The notes: generated by a model not told the origin, from the sequence alone. A stretch of DNA of 64,000 nt from Bradyrhizobium sp. SK17 (GCF_002831585.1 NZ_CP025113.1:5099001-5163000), one strand, 5' to 3'; shown: positions 48,456-56,731, counted from the stretch's first letter. Translations and numbers: made by a program.

Positions 48456-50708
48456 TCAGGTATGCGGAAGGAACGGCGTCAGCTCGCTTTCCAGGGAAGG
48501 CCGATCGCGCAGTCCGAGCCTGACCGGGACATCATAGAGCCGCCCGGGTCCGAAGCGGCGATAGAAATGGCGCATGCCGGGCACGATCACCCGGACCACG
48601 GCAACCTCGACGTCCGGCCGGGTCTGGTCGAGAACGAGGAAATCCATCCCGGCGCGCGCGGCGATGTCGACGCAGGCGTCCACCTGCGCACGGGTGTTGT
48701 CGAGCGGTACGCGCGAAGCGGTCGCTGGGGGGAGAACCGGATTCGAGCTCGGCAGCAGGAACGGATAGTCCGCGATCCGCAGCGGATTGATGCCGTCGAG
48801 GCTCGGTTTCTCGCCGCTGCCGCCACCCATCAGCCCGATGGAGAGGAACTGGTTCAGCTCCGTCAACGACCGCAGCAAAGCGATGCGCGGATCGAAGTGC
48901 GAGCCGGACCCGAACTCGATGTTTTCCTGGCCGTTCTGCATCCAGTGCACGATAGCGACATAGGTCGGGATGCCGAGATCGCTGGTGATGTCGAGCACCC
49001 ATAGCTTGCGGCCGGATTCCTCGAGTTGCGCCTTGAGATCGCGGACATAGGAATCTTCGAAGCTGTTGAGATCGATCTCCGCCCGCTGCGATCGGTTGTA
49101 CCACCAGATCGCGTAGGCATCGCGCTCCATCAGTTCGAGGAAGCCCTGGACGATCGCTTCCTCGCGGGTATTGCCGGCAGCGCAGCCGTTGGAATCGGCG
49201 GCGAAGGCAGCCGGCCCGTCATAGAAGAAATACAGCAGGCTGGTCGGAACGTGCCGGAAGCGCTGGTCGCGCAGCGACCAGACCGGCGACCACTCGATCC
49301 GCTCGGACGGATCGAACGGATCGGGCGCCGGCTGGGTGTGATGGGAATCGTCATGGTTGTGAACCGCTCGGGTCCGATACTGCTCCTCGCTGAACAGCAG
49401 AACGTCATTGGGACGGATGGCATCGCCCGGCGCGAAGTCGGTGAAGCGCTTTTTTGTCCGGATCTCGTCGCCCTGAAAAATTCCCGAGTAGCGTTCGATC
49501 GCTTCCATCAGCGCGCTGGCTTCGCCTTGCTCGGCGGTGCTGCCCTTGCCGAAACTGCCGCCGCTGAGCCCGGATCGGAGTTGGTCGAGAGTCTGCGCCG
49601 GCGCGGAGAAATTGTGCTGGGCGTAAAAACTGGTGTTCATCGGCAGATCGACTTCGATCCGCTCCAGCCGTGTCACGACGCCGGTGAGCGGGCTGACATG
49701 CTTCTTGAACCGCGCCAACGTGGTGCGCGACGACACCGTGCGATAGCCGCCGCTGGTCATGACCAGCGTGGCGCCCGGGCCCAGTTCGATCGGCTGCGGC
49801 GCTCGTCGCGGATTTTGCAGTTTCTTGTTGCCGCAAGTCGGGCATTGCGGGCGGGCAGCCACATAGTGCCTGGCGATGGTCGAACCGAGCAGGTCCAGGC
49901 TCATGATGTGATTGCGCAGATCGGTGCGGAAGCCGCTGCCAATCGCCTTGGCGATCTCGACCGCCGCAAACTGAACGGCGCTTTGCCCGATCGTGTGCTG
50001 CGCGAGGGCAGAGACCGCAACCGGGCGTGCCCCGTTGCGATCGAGGAAACCCTTGATCTCGCGGTTGCGGATCATCCGATCGAACAGGCAGGTCCAGCAC
50101 GCACTCTCGCCCGGATTGAAGACCGGACCGACCAGCGGAAACACGCCGGAGGGCTGCACCAGCAGCCAGGGAGACTTGCCGGACACGCGCTCCAGATTGC
50201 GCTCCGCCAGCCGCCGATCGAGATAATCGTTGACCAGGGTGACCGTGAGATCGGGCGATGCCTTGACGACGCGGACACCGAGGTCCCGCAACGCCTCGCT
50301 CAATTCAGCCGCGCCCTTGACGTCGATCGCCTCGACCCGCACGCGGCAGTCTTGCAGGTTTTGCCGAGCGACCGGGCCGGGCAGGCCGAGGCTCGCCCAA
50401 AGCCCGTCCACGGCGTTGTGGGGAGTTGGCGATGCCAAGATCACATAGCGCCGATCGAGCAGGCGCTTGATCGCTTCATCGATCTTGTCCGGTGGAAATT
50501 TTCGTCCGCGTTCGTCGAGGAGACTGACGCGGGATTTTCCCTTGGTGCCGATCGCCGCCGCCAGCGCGCAATAGAGTTCGCCGTGAAGAAAGAATTTGCG
50601 GTCTTCGGAATACAGACAGACGATGTCCGGAGGCAGCACATAGGCCGTGAAATTCGGTGCGAATTGCAGCGTCTCTTTGTCGGCCTGCGCAATGGATTTT
50701 CTGGGCAA
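48456..50708 (-). CDS. Fused E1-like/YcaO azoline-forming cyclodehydratase
   Basis: 750 residues. N-terminal part (~1-340): an E1-ubiquitin-activating-like leader-binding domain with Zn-ligand pairs CWTC (204/207) and CPTC (289/292), and no obvious ATP site of its own. C-terminal part (~365-750): a YcaO domain with ATP-binding motifs SALMEAIERYSG (398-409) and NTREEAIVQGFLELMERDA (513-531). The protein ends in Pro-Phe-Leu-Pro, close to the usual proline-rich YcaO tail. It would cyclise Cys (and Ser/Thr) of the precursor to azolines. The start is TTG 50708, with AGGA eight bases before. A hairpin separates it from the precursor gene. Confidence 0.93.
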   Translation of the reverse strand: MPRKSIAQADKETLQFAPNFTAYVLPPDIVCLYSEDRKFFLHGELYCALAAAIGTKGKSRVSLLDERGRKFPPDKIDEAIKRLLDRRYVILASPTPHNAVDGLWASLGLPGPVARQNLQDCRVRVEAIDVKGAAELSEALRDLGVRVVKASPDLTVTLVNDYLDRRLAERNLERVSGKSPWLLVQPSGVFPLVGPVFNPGESACWTCLFDRMIRNREIKGFLDRNGARPVAVSALAQHTIGQSAVQFAAVEIAKAIGSGFRTDLRNHIMSLDLLGSTIARHYVAARPQCPTCGNKKLQNPRRAPQPIELGPGATLVMTSGGYRTVSSRTTLARFKKHVSPLTGVVTRLERIEVDLPMNTSFYAQHNFSAPAQTLDQLRSGLSGGSFGKGSTAEQGEASALMEAIERYSGIFQGDEIRTKKRFTDFAPGDAIRPNDVLLFSEEQYRTRAVHNHDDSHHTQPAPDPFDPSERIEWSPVWSLRDQRFRHVPTSLLYFFYDGPAAFAADSNGCAAGNTREEAIVQGFLELMERDAYAIWWYNRSQRAEIDLNSFEDSYVRDLKAQLEESGRKLWVLDITSDLGIPTYVAIVHWMQNGQENIEFGSGSHFDPRIALLRSLTELNQFLSIGLMGGGSGEKPSLDGINPLRIADYPFLLPSSNPVLPPATASRVPLDNTRAQVDACVDIAARAGMDFLVLDQTRPDVEVAVVRVIVPGMRHFYRRFGPGRLYDVPVRLGLRDRPSLESELTPFLPHT

Positions 50709-50842
50709 GGAATCGTTCCTATGCAGCCGTGTTGGCTGGTCTCTCGGGGCGGGAGGAGGCCGGAGGCCTCAGCATTCCGGTGTTGCCGCACGAGCCGTGC
50801 CGCGCAATGGCACAAGGGCAACATCGGCAGGGGCAACATGAA

Positions 50843-50875
50843 ATGGCCGGGTCGACCTGCGTCGAACCCGGCCAT
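50843..50875 (-). terminator. Hairpin between TOMM precursor and YcaO genes
   Basis: On the minus strand ATGGCCGGGT pairs perfectly with ACCCGGCCAT (10 bp), plus inner CGAC/GTCG pairing, followed only by TTTC. The weak T run suggests a partial terminator or mRNA-stabilising hairpin. Either would give more precursor than enzyme. Confidence 0.6.
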
Positions 50876-50910
50876 GACGATTGATGTTTGGCAACGCAAT
50901 GCTATCCGGC

Positions 50911-51294
50911 TCAGCAGAGGCGGCAGGCGCCCCACGAAATGCAGCAGCCGCCACCGCATCCACCACAGCCGCCGCATCGGCAACCGCGACATCCGCGGCA
51001 GCCACGACAACCGCGGCAGCCTCCGCATCCACGCCACGCGACCTGAACGCCGGCTCCGGCGTCTTCCTTGTCGAACAGGTGGAAGGTCGCAAGGCTGACG
51101 TCAGCGATTTCTTCTTCGCCGAGCGTGATGGCATGGGTCGGAGTGTAGTTCGTAGTCTTTGGCGCGTCGGTCGCGGGCACTGCCGAAGCGGACGCACTAC
51201 CCACCAGTGAGAGAGTCAATCCGGCAGCACCCAACGCGGGCACCGCGGCCTTGGTTACGCGCTTCCGCGTCGGGGCTTGCTTCACCCGTGGCAT
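50911..51294 (-). CDS. Cys/Gly/Arg-rich RiPP (TOMM) precursor peptide with signal-like leader
   Basis: 127 residues from ATG 51294, with GGAGG eight bases upstream (an ATG at 51309 overlaps the ribosome site and is rejected). Residues 1-38 look like a Sec signal: basic MPRVKQAPTRKRVTK, a hydrophobic core (AAVPALGAAGLTLSLVG), then SASASAVP. Residues 39-88 form an acidic leader containing LGEEEIADVSLATFHLFDKE. The core (89-127) has 13 cysteines spaced mostly every third residue (C-R-G repeats, then C-G-G), ending CCISWGAC-RLC. It is encoded directly upstream of the YcaO fusion. Azole formation at many Cys is inferred. Confidence 0.88.
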   Translation of the reverse strand: MPRVKQAPTRKRVTKAAVPALGAAGLTLSLVGSASASAVPATDAPKTTNYTPTHAITLGEEEIADVSLATFHLFDKEDAGAGVQVAWRGCGGCRGCRGCRGCRGCRCGGCGGCGGGCCISWGACRLC

Positions 51295-51561
51295 AGTCGC
51301 ATCCTCCATTCCTGACGAAACTGGTTCTCAAATCCACCCCACGCATTTGTACGCTCGACGATCTGACCATGCAAGACGCGCGGCGCACTCGCACAACGCT
51401 TCAACGCGCATTCCGTTGCAATTTCATCTTGATGAACGTGATCCGACGCCGTTGCCGTCACACGGCCCACATCGTTAACGACAGTTTGCGGACCGCGAGA
51501 CGATCCATGCTGCGCTGCGATTACTCTGAAGCCGGGCCGAGGGGGCACCAGAGGAATCACC

Positions 51562-52452
51562 ATGGCGGATGATGCGGCGAGTTTTGTCTGGTACGAGCTG
51601 CTGACCACTGACGCTGCGGGTGCGAGCACCTTCTACGGCAGCGTCCTCGGCTGGCGCACCAGAGACGTTTCGACTGCCGAGCTTTCTTACAATTTGTTCA
51701 TCTCTGGCGATGTCCCGCGAAGCGGATTGATGGAGCTGCCTGAAGAGGGCAGGCGGCAGGGTGCGATGCCGCGGTGGGTCGGCTATGTCGGTGTCGGCGA
51801 TATCGACGCGACTGCGACCCGGATTCGAGAACTTGGTGGTGCCGTCTACGTCCCGCCGACCAGCACCAACATTGGCCGCATCGCGATCGTCGCTGACCCG
51901 CAGCGCGCAACCTTTGGACTGGTGAGCGATTTGAAGATTGCCGCGCCTGTCGTGGCCGATCTCGACGCGCCTTCGCGCGTGGGCTGGCACGAACTGCTGG
52001 CTGCCGACTGGCGCAAGGCGTTCGCCTTCTACGTAGACGTTTTCGGCTGGCAGCAGGCTGAAGCCGAGGTCGCTTCCGCCGAGCCTTATCAGTTGTTCGC
52101 AGCCGGCGGACGGATGGCCGGCGGCATCTTCAACAAGCGTCCGCTCGAACCGATTCCGTTCTGGCTCTATTATTTCAACGTCGACGACATCGACGCGGCG
52201 ATGGCGCGCGTGAACAGCGGTGGCGGACGGGTCTACGAAGGGCCGCTTGAGCTGCCTGACGGCAGCTGGATCGTCCGTTGCCTCGACCCGCAGGGCGCTA
52301 CCTTCGCCCTTCAGGGCGCGCGCAGCGAGGACGGCATCGCGAAAGCTGGTCCTGCCGAATATCGCTGGACCACCAGTTGGGACGGCATCTCGTCAAAAGG
52401 CCGATGGCGGAGCGACCCGCCGACCGGCAAGCGTCGGACGCCTCGGAAGTGA
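51562..52452 (+). CDS. VOC-family protein with two glyoxalase-like domains
   Basis: 296 residues from an ATG preceded by AGAGGAATCACC. Two tandem VOC domains: residues ~5-125 (FVWYELLTTDAAGASTFYGSVLGW... to ATFGLVSD) and ~135-255 (VGWHELLAADWRKAFAFYVDVFGW... to ATFALQGA). A charged tail (SSKGRWRSDPPTGKRR) follows. Proteins of this type bind metal or small molecules, and some confer drug resistance by sequestration. Its position divergent from the RiPP precursor allows an immunity role, but nothing in the sequence shows it. Confidence 0.87.
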   Translation: MADDAASFVWYELLTTDAAGASTFYGSVLGWRTRDVSTAELSYNLFISGDVPRSGLMELPEEGRRQGAMPRWVGYVGVGDIDATATRIRELGGAVYVPPTSTNIGRIAIVADPQRATFGLVSDLKIAAPVVADLDAPSRVGWHELLAADWRKAFAFYVDVFGWQQAEAEVASAEPYQLFAAGGRMAGGIFNKRPLEPIPFWLYYFNVDDIDAAMARVNSGGGRVYEGPLELPDGSWIVRCLDPQGATFALQGARSEDGIAKAGPAEYRWTTSWDGISSKGRWRSDPPTGKRRTPRK

Positions 52453-52461
52453 CGAACAGCG

Positions 52462-53628
52462 TCACCCGGCCTTGGCGGCCGGCGCCGCGGGCTTCGGTGC
52501 CGGCGGCTTGACCGGCTTATCCTGCCGCTTCGACCACGAGATGTAATAGGCCACGATCGTCATGATCGCGATGCCGGAGATGCTGACGAAGATCTGTGCG
52601 AACAGCGAGCCCGAGCTCATCGACAGTTCGAAATGTCCGACAAAGGACAGAAACACGCCGACGCAAAACACCGCGAGCGATTGCTGGCCGCAGACGATCA
52701 GGGGATCGAATACCTTCCACTCCAGTGCCGACCAGTCCTTCGGGATGAAGCGGATCACCAGCACCGTGATCACCACGAAGTGCAGGAAGCGGTAGGGCGC
52801 AAGGTTGGTCTTGTCGTTCGGATTGAACATCGAATAGAGCCAGTCCGGGAACTGGGCGCCAAACTCCGGAAAGCGTCCGGCCATCGTCATGACCAGCGCG
52901 AAGATCAGATACGCGATGCAGAACCACAGCGTGTAGCGCGAATTGATGATGTGCATGTTCTTGCGCGCACCGCCCATCGCGCACCACGAGCCGAACACGA
53001 ACAGCACCTGCCAGGCGAACGGATTGAAGTACCAGGTCCCGGCCGGATAGGCCGGCAGATTCCAGCCCATCTGCCGCGACACCAGCCACAGCGCGATCGA
53101 GGCCGCCATGGTCCAGTTCGGCTGCCGCAGCATGAACCACAGCACCGGCGGAAACAGGCCCATCAGCACGATATAGAGCGGCAGCACGTCGAGATTGACC
53201 GGTTTGAATTTCAGGAACAGGCCTTGGCGCAGCGTCTCGGTGGCGTTGTCGACGAGGCCGGCGACATTGAACTCGTTGATCATCTCGGAGTCGCCGAAGC
53301 GCAGCGCGAGATAGCTGATCGCGGCGATGTAGATCACGAACAGGATGATGTGCGCGACATAGAGCTGCCAGACCCGCTTGGTCAGCCGGGTCGCGCCGAC
53401 GATGAAGCCGCGCTCCAGCATCATGCGGGCATAGACAAAGGATGCGGTGTAGCCGGAGATGAAGACGAACAGGTCAGCGGCGTCGCTGAAGCCGTAATTC
53501 CGCGTCGTGATCCAGTTCACGATGTTGTCGGGGATGTGATCGAGATAGATCGCCCAGTTTGCGATCCCGCGGAACAGGTCGAGCCGCAGGTCACGTCCTT
53601 TTTCGGGCAGGCTAGCGTGGATTTCCAT
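52462..53628 (-). CDS. opgC: OpgC-type membrane acyltransferase
   Basis: 388 residues with about ten membrane spans. It begins GRDLRLDLFRGIANWAIYLDHIPDNIVNW, the OpgC/acyltransferase-3-like start with Arg and His, and contains SDAADLFVFISGYTASFVYARMM. OpgC adds succinyl groups to periplasmic glucans (osmoregulated or cyclic beta-glucans). The C-terminus is Lys/Pro/Ala-rich and cytoplasmic. ATG 53628 is preferred to the frame's first codon at 53718, because the added residues lack membrane or domain character. It converges on the VOC gene. Confidence 0.88.
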   Translation of the reverse strand: MEIHASLPEKGRDLRLDLFRGIANWAIYLDHIPDNIVNWITTRNYGFSDAADLFVFISGYTASFVYARMMLERGFIVGATRLTKRVWQLYVAHIILFVIYIAAISYLALRFGDSEMINEFNVAGLVDNATETLRQGLFLKFKPVNLDVLPLYIVLMGLFPPVLWFMLRQPNWTMAASIALWLVSRQMGWNLPAYPAGTWYFNPFAWQVLFVFGSWCAMGGARKNMHIINSRYTLWFCIAYLIFALVMTMAGRFPEFGAQFPDWLYSMFNPNDKTNLAPYRFLHFVVITVLVIRFIPKDWSALEWKVFDPLIVCGQQSLAVFCVGVFLSFVGHFELSMSSGSLFAQIFVSISGIAIMTIVAYYISWSKRQDKPVKPPAPKPAAPAAKAG

Positions 53629-53675
53629 GGGGCGCGCCGCTTCTTCTTCGAGGTGATGCTGTCGAGAAGACCATG

Positions 53676-53752
53676 CTGTAACAATCTGGCCCGGGTCCAA
53701 GGCTCTCCCCCAAGGCACTCCAAAGGGAAGCCCCGAGGCCAGATTGTCACAG
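53676..53752. repeat. Long imperfect inverted repeat upstream of opgC
   Basis: CTGTAACAATCTGGCC (53676-53691) and GGCCAGATTGTCACAG (53737-53752) are complementary at 15 of 16 positions, separated by 45 bp. They lie 48 bp before the opgC start, so in its mRNA leader or promoter. Confidence 0.7.
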
Positions 53753-53806
53753 CGCGGTAGAATGACTATACCGGTCCGGCGAAGGCTACCTCCGGGGTCG
53801 AGGAAT

Positions 53807-53830
53807 CACCGATCAGATCGTTGATCGGTG
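53807..53830. promoter_or_regulatory. Perfect 9-bp inverted repeat between opgC and complex I subunit genes
   Basis: CACCGATCA (53807-53815), six bases, then TGATCGGTG (53822-53830). It sits in the divergent promoter region, 70 bp before the ATG of the NDUFS4-like gene. It could be an operator or an RNA hairpin. Confidence 0.5.
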
Positions 53831-53900
53831 TCTCTATACTATCCCGGCGGGCTCCTTCAAATCGCTTCCATGTCCTATATCCTACGGGGCCCGACCATCC

Positions 53901-54206
53901 ATGACCGCACGCATTTTTAAGCCCGCCAAAAACGCGATGCAATCGGGACGAGCCAAGACCAAGGCGTGGCAACTGGATTACGAGCCGGAGCAGCCGCGCA
54001 CGGTGGAGCCCCTGATGGGCTGGACCTCGTCGTCCGACATGAAGCAGCAGCTCACCCTGCATTTCGACACCAAGGAAGAGGCGGTCGCCTATTGCGAGCG
54101 CAAGGGCATCGCCTACCAGGTGATCGAGCCGAAGGATTCGGCGCACCGCCAGATCGCCTATGCCGACAATTTCGCCTTCCGCCGCTGGGAGCCCTGGACC
54201 CACTAG
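53901..54206 (+). CDS. NDUFS4-like NADH:ubiquinone oxidoreductase accessory subunit
   Basis: 101 residues. The start TARIFKPAKNAMQSGRAKTKAWQLDYEP and the core PLMGWTSSSDMKQQLTLHFDTKEEAVAYCERKGIAYQVIEP, ending AYADNFAFRRWEPWTH, are the ETC_C1_NDUFS4 family. It is a supernumerary subunit of complex I found in alphaproteobacteria and mitochondria, and sits on the peripheral arm. It is encoded away from the main nuo operon, as is usual. ATG 53901. Confidence 0.95.
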   Translation: MTARIFKPAKNAMQSGRAKTKAWQLDYEPEQPRTVEPLMGWTSSSDMKQQLTLHFDTKEEAVAYCERKGIAYQVIEPKDSAHRQIAYADNFAFRRWEPWTH

Positions 54207-54215
54207 GATCTACGA

Positions 54216-54716
54216 TTAGCTCGCGGGGCTTGGGGCGAGGGCGCCGGGGATCGGCAGCGGCGCATCCTTGGAGACGCCGAGTACCGGAAAGCTCCTGATC
54301 TTGCGCACATTGGGCAGCCCGGCGAATTGCAGCAACTGCCGGCGCATGTCGTCGACGCTGGGCGCGACGCAGCGGAGCATGAAATCGGCATCGCCCGAGA
54401 TCCGCCAGCATTGTAGGAAGCGCGGCACGGCCGCCACCGCAGCTTCGAACGCCTCGATCGCGACCAGGTTCTGGCTGTCGAGCTGGATCAGCACGAAGGT
54501 CGTCACCTCATAGCCGAGCAGCCGTTCGTCGAGCGTGGCGCGGATCGCCTGGACCACGCCGCGGCTGCGCAGCGCGCGGACCCGGCGCAGACAGGGCGGG
54601 GCCGTGATGCCGACCCGCTCCGCGAGCTCGTTGATCCTGATCCGGCCGTCGCACTGCAATTCGGTGAGGATCCGCAGGTCGATGTCATCGAGCTGTGGGC
54701 GTTCTGTCACAGTCAC
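54216..54716 (-). CDS. Lrp/AsnC-family transcriptional regulator
   Basis: 166 residues from GTG 54716. The N-terminal helix-turn-helix reads LDDIDLRILTELQCDGRIRINELAERVGITAPPCLRRVRALRSRGVV. The C-terminal RAM (ACT-like) domain contains the CWRISGDADFMLRCVAP ligand region. Its start overlaps the TetR stop codon (GTGA), so the two regulators are translationally coupled. Next to a leucine-degradation operon, the effector may be a branched-chain amino acid; this is inference. Confidence 0.92.
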   Translation of the reverse strand: MTVTERPQLDDIDLRILTELQCDGRIRINELAERVGITAPPCLRRVRALRSRGVVQAIRATLDERLLGYEVTTFVLIQLDSQNLVAIEAFEAAVAAVPRFLQCWRISGDADFMLRCVAPSVDDMRRQLLQFAGLPNVRKIRSFPVLGVSKDAPLPIPGALAPSPAS

Positions 54717-55366
54717 GAACCGGCCATCGCGGTCCGCGGGCTGTTGCCGCCGCTGCGGAGCTCGCCGATCGTGGCCCGGGGCGCGACCCCCGACAACACC
54801 AGCTTCTCATGCGCCGCGATGATGGCGTCGCGGGTCAGCCGGCCGCCGGGGCGGTACCAGGTGCACAGCCCGGTCAGCAGCGCGATGATCGCGAAGGTCG
54901 CGACCTGGATGTCGACGACCTCGAACACGCCGTCCGCCAGCCCATCGGCAAGGATTTGCGCCAGCCGCTGCTCATAGGCGCCGCGCAGCGCCACCACGGC
55001 ATCGTAGTTCTTGGCATCGAGGCTGCGCAGTTCGGAATTGGCGATGAACACCTCGCGCTTGCGGGTCATGTGATAGGTGACGTGGAACGCGACGAAGGCC
55101 CGTAATCGCTCGACCGGATCGGCCTTGCCGGCGAGCGCAAGGTCCAACTCGCGCAGCAAATCGTTGATATGGTCCTGCACCAGATCGAACAGCAGGTCCT
55201 GCTTGGTTGAGATATGGTTGTAGAGTGAGCCTGCCTGGATGCCGACTTCCGCGGCGAGCTGGCGCAGGCTCATCGCCTCGTAGCCGTGCTCGAAGATCAG
55301 GCGCACACCGGCCTTGCGGATCGCCTCCAGCGTCGTGGGGCCATGTGAGCCGATCGTGCGTGCCAT
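54713..55366 (-). CDS. TetR-family transcriptional regulator
   Basis: 217 residues. The DNA-binding domain is AIRKAGVRLIFEHGYEAMSLRQLAAEVGIQAGSLYNHISTKQDLLFDLVQDH. The ligand domain resembles TetR proteins that bind acyl-CoA (FadR/LiuQ-like). It is divergent from isovaleryl-CoA dehydrogenase, so it most likely represses the leucine-degradation operon, with an acyl-CoA as inducer. The neighbouring Lrp gene overlaps its end. The intergenic region carries two palindromes. Confidence 0.9.
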   Translation of the reverse strand: MARTIGSHGPTTLEAIRKAGVRLIFEHGYEAMSLRQLAAEVGIQAGSLYNHISTKQDLLFDLVQDHINDLLRELDLALAGKADPVERLRAFVAFHVTYHMTRKREVFIANSELRSLDAKNYDAVVALRGAYEQRLAQILADGLADGVFEVVDIQVATFAIIALLTGLCTWYRPGGRLTRDAIIAAHEKLVLSGVAPRATIGELRSGGNSPRTAMAGS

Positions 55367-55455
55367 CGGGGCCTCGGAGGGGTGTTGGCTTGCCAGGAGA
55401 GCTAGGAAACAAGCGAACGACCGTATCTATATCGCACGAAATCGCAGCAAATTCA

Positions 55456-55473
55456 ATGAAATGCGGATTTCAT
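55456..55473. promoter_or_regulatory. Palindromic operator candidate ATGAAAT-N4-ATTTCAT
   Basis: Perfect 7-bp arms around GCGG, in the 192-bp region between TetR and the acyl-CoA dehydrogenase gene. Size and symmetry fit a TetR dimer site. It lies midway between the two start codons. Confidence 0.55.
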
Positions 55474-55512
55474 GCGCAAACCATAGCACAGTCGCTTGCG
55501 AAGCCAAGAAAA

Positions 55513-55528
55513 AAACGTATGATCGTTT
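55513..55528. promoter_or_regulatory. Second inverted repeat AAACG-N6-CGTTT before the acyl-CoA dehydrogenase
   Basis: AAACG (55513-55517) and CGTTT (55524-55528), 30 bp before the start codon, resembling fatty-acid TetR boxes (GAAAC...GTTTC). Possibly a second site of the divergent regulator. Confidence 0.4.
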
Positions 55529-55558
55529 AATTGCAAGATGAATCTCATGGGAGGGATC

Positions 55559-56731
55559 ATGGCCTCGAACCGGGCGGCAATCTTCAATTTCGACCTTGGC
55601 GAGACCGCGGATGCGATCCGCGAGACGGTGCATGATTTCTCGTCCAACGAGATCGCGCCGCGCGCCGCCGAGATCGATCGCTCCAACACCTTTCCGCGCG
55701 ACCTCTGGCCCAAGATCGGGGCGCTCGGCCTGCATGGCATCACGGTCGAGGAGGAATATGGCGGCTCGGGCCTCGGCTATCTCGAGCATTGCATCGCGGT
55801 CGAGGAGATTTCGCGGGCATCGGCCTCGGTCGGGCTGGCCTATGGCGCGCATTCCAATCTTTGCGTCAACCAGATCCGCCGCAACGGCAACGAGGCGCAG
55901 AAGCGCAAATATCTGCCCAAGCTGATCTCCGGCGAGCACGTCGGGTCGCTGGCGATGTCGGAGCCCGGCGCCGGCTCGGACGTGGTCTCGATGAAGACCC
56001 GGGCTGACAAGAAGGGCGACCGCTACATCCTCAACGGCAACAAGATGTGGATCACCAACGGTCCGCACGCCGAGACGCTGGTGGTCTACGCCAAGACCGA
56101 CCCCAATGCCGGCCCGCGCGGGATGACTGCTTTCATCATCGAAAAGGGCATGAAGGGATTCTCCACCGCGCAGAAGCTCGACAAGCTCGGCATGCGCGGC
56201 TCCGACACCTGCGAACTGGTGTTCGAGGATTGCGAGGTGCCGGAGGAGAACGTGCTCTCCGAGGTCGGCCGCGGCGTCAACGTGCTGATGTCTGGCCTCG
56301 ACTATGAGCGCGCGGTGCTTGCGGCCGGGCCGATCGGCATCATGCAGGCCTGCATGGATGTCGTGCTGCCTTACGTGCACGAGCGCAAGCAGTTCGGCGA
56401 GCCGATCGGGTCGTTCCAGCTGGTGCAGGGCAAGATCGCCGACATGTACACCACGATGAACGCCTCGCGGGCCTATGTTTACGCGGTGGCGAAGGCCTGC
56501 GACCGCGGCGAGACCACCCGCGAGGACGCTGCCGGCGCGATCCTCTATGCCGCGGAGAAGGCCACCCAATGCGCGCTGGATGCGATCCAGCTGCTCGGTG
56601 GCAACGGCTACATCAACGAGTATCCGACCGGCCGGTTGCTGCGCGACGCAAAACTCTACGAGATCGGCGCCGGCACCAGCGAAATCCGCCGCATGCTGAT
56701 CGGCCGCGAGCTGTTCGCCAAGACGGCCTGA
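55559..56731 (+). CDS. ivd: Isovaleryl-CoA dehydrogenase
   Basis: 390 residues from ATG 55559 (GGAGGG upstream). An FAD-dependent acyl-CoA dehydrogenase that oxidises isovaleryl-CoA to 3-methylcrotonyl-CoA in leucine breakdown. Motifs: [29 protein letters not shown], the signature [32 protein letters not shown], and the C-terminal [40 protein letters not shown]. The Glu in [12 protein letters not shown] fits the catalytic-base position of isovaleryl-CoA dehydrogenases. First gene of the operon; biotin carboxylase subunits follow. Confidence 0.95.
   Translation: MASNRAAIFNFDLGETADAIRETVHDFSSNEIAPRAAEIDRSNTFPRDLWPKIGALGLHGITVEEEYGGSGLGYLEHCIAVEEISRASASVGLAYGAHSNLCVNQIRRNGNEAQKRKYLPKLISGEHVGSLAMSEPGAGSDVVSMKTRADKKGDRYILNGNKMWITNGPHAETLVVYAKTDPNAGPRGMTAFIIEKGMKGFSTAQKLDKLGMRGSDTCELVFEDCEVPEENVLSEVGRGVNVLMSGLDYERAVLAAGPIGIMQACMDVVLPYVHERKQFGEPIGSFQLVQGKIADMYTTMNASRAYVYAVAKACDRGETTREDAAGAILYAAEKATQCALDAIQLLGGNGYINEYPTGRLLRDAKLYEIGAGTSEIRRMLIGRELFAKTA

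Noticed and set aside
45657-49004. 1115-codon open frame on the plus strand across carbamoyltransferase, SagB and YcaO genes
   Set aside because: It overlaps three recognised genes out of frame, has no domain, and its composition (Arg, Gly, Asp, Ala) is that of an out-of-frame reading of high-GC coding DNA.
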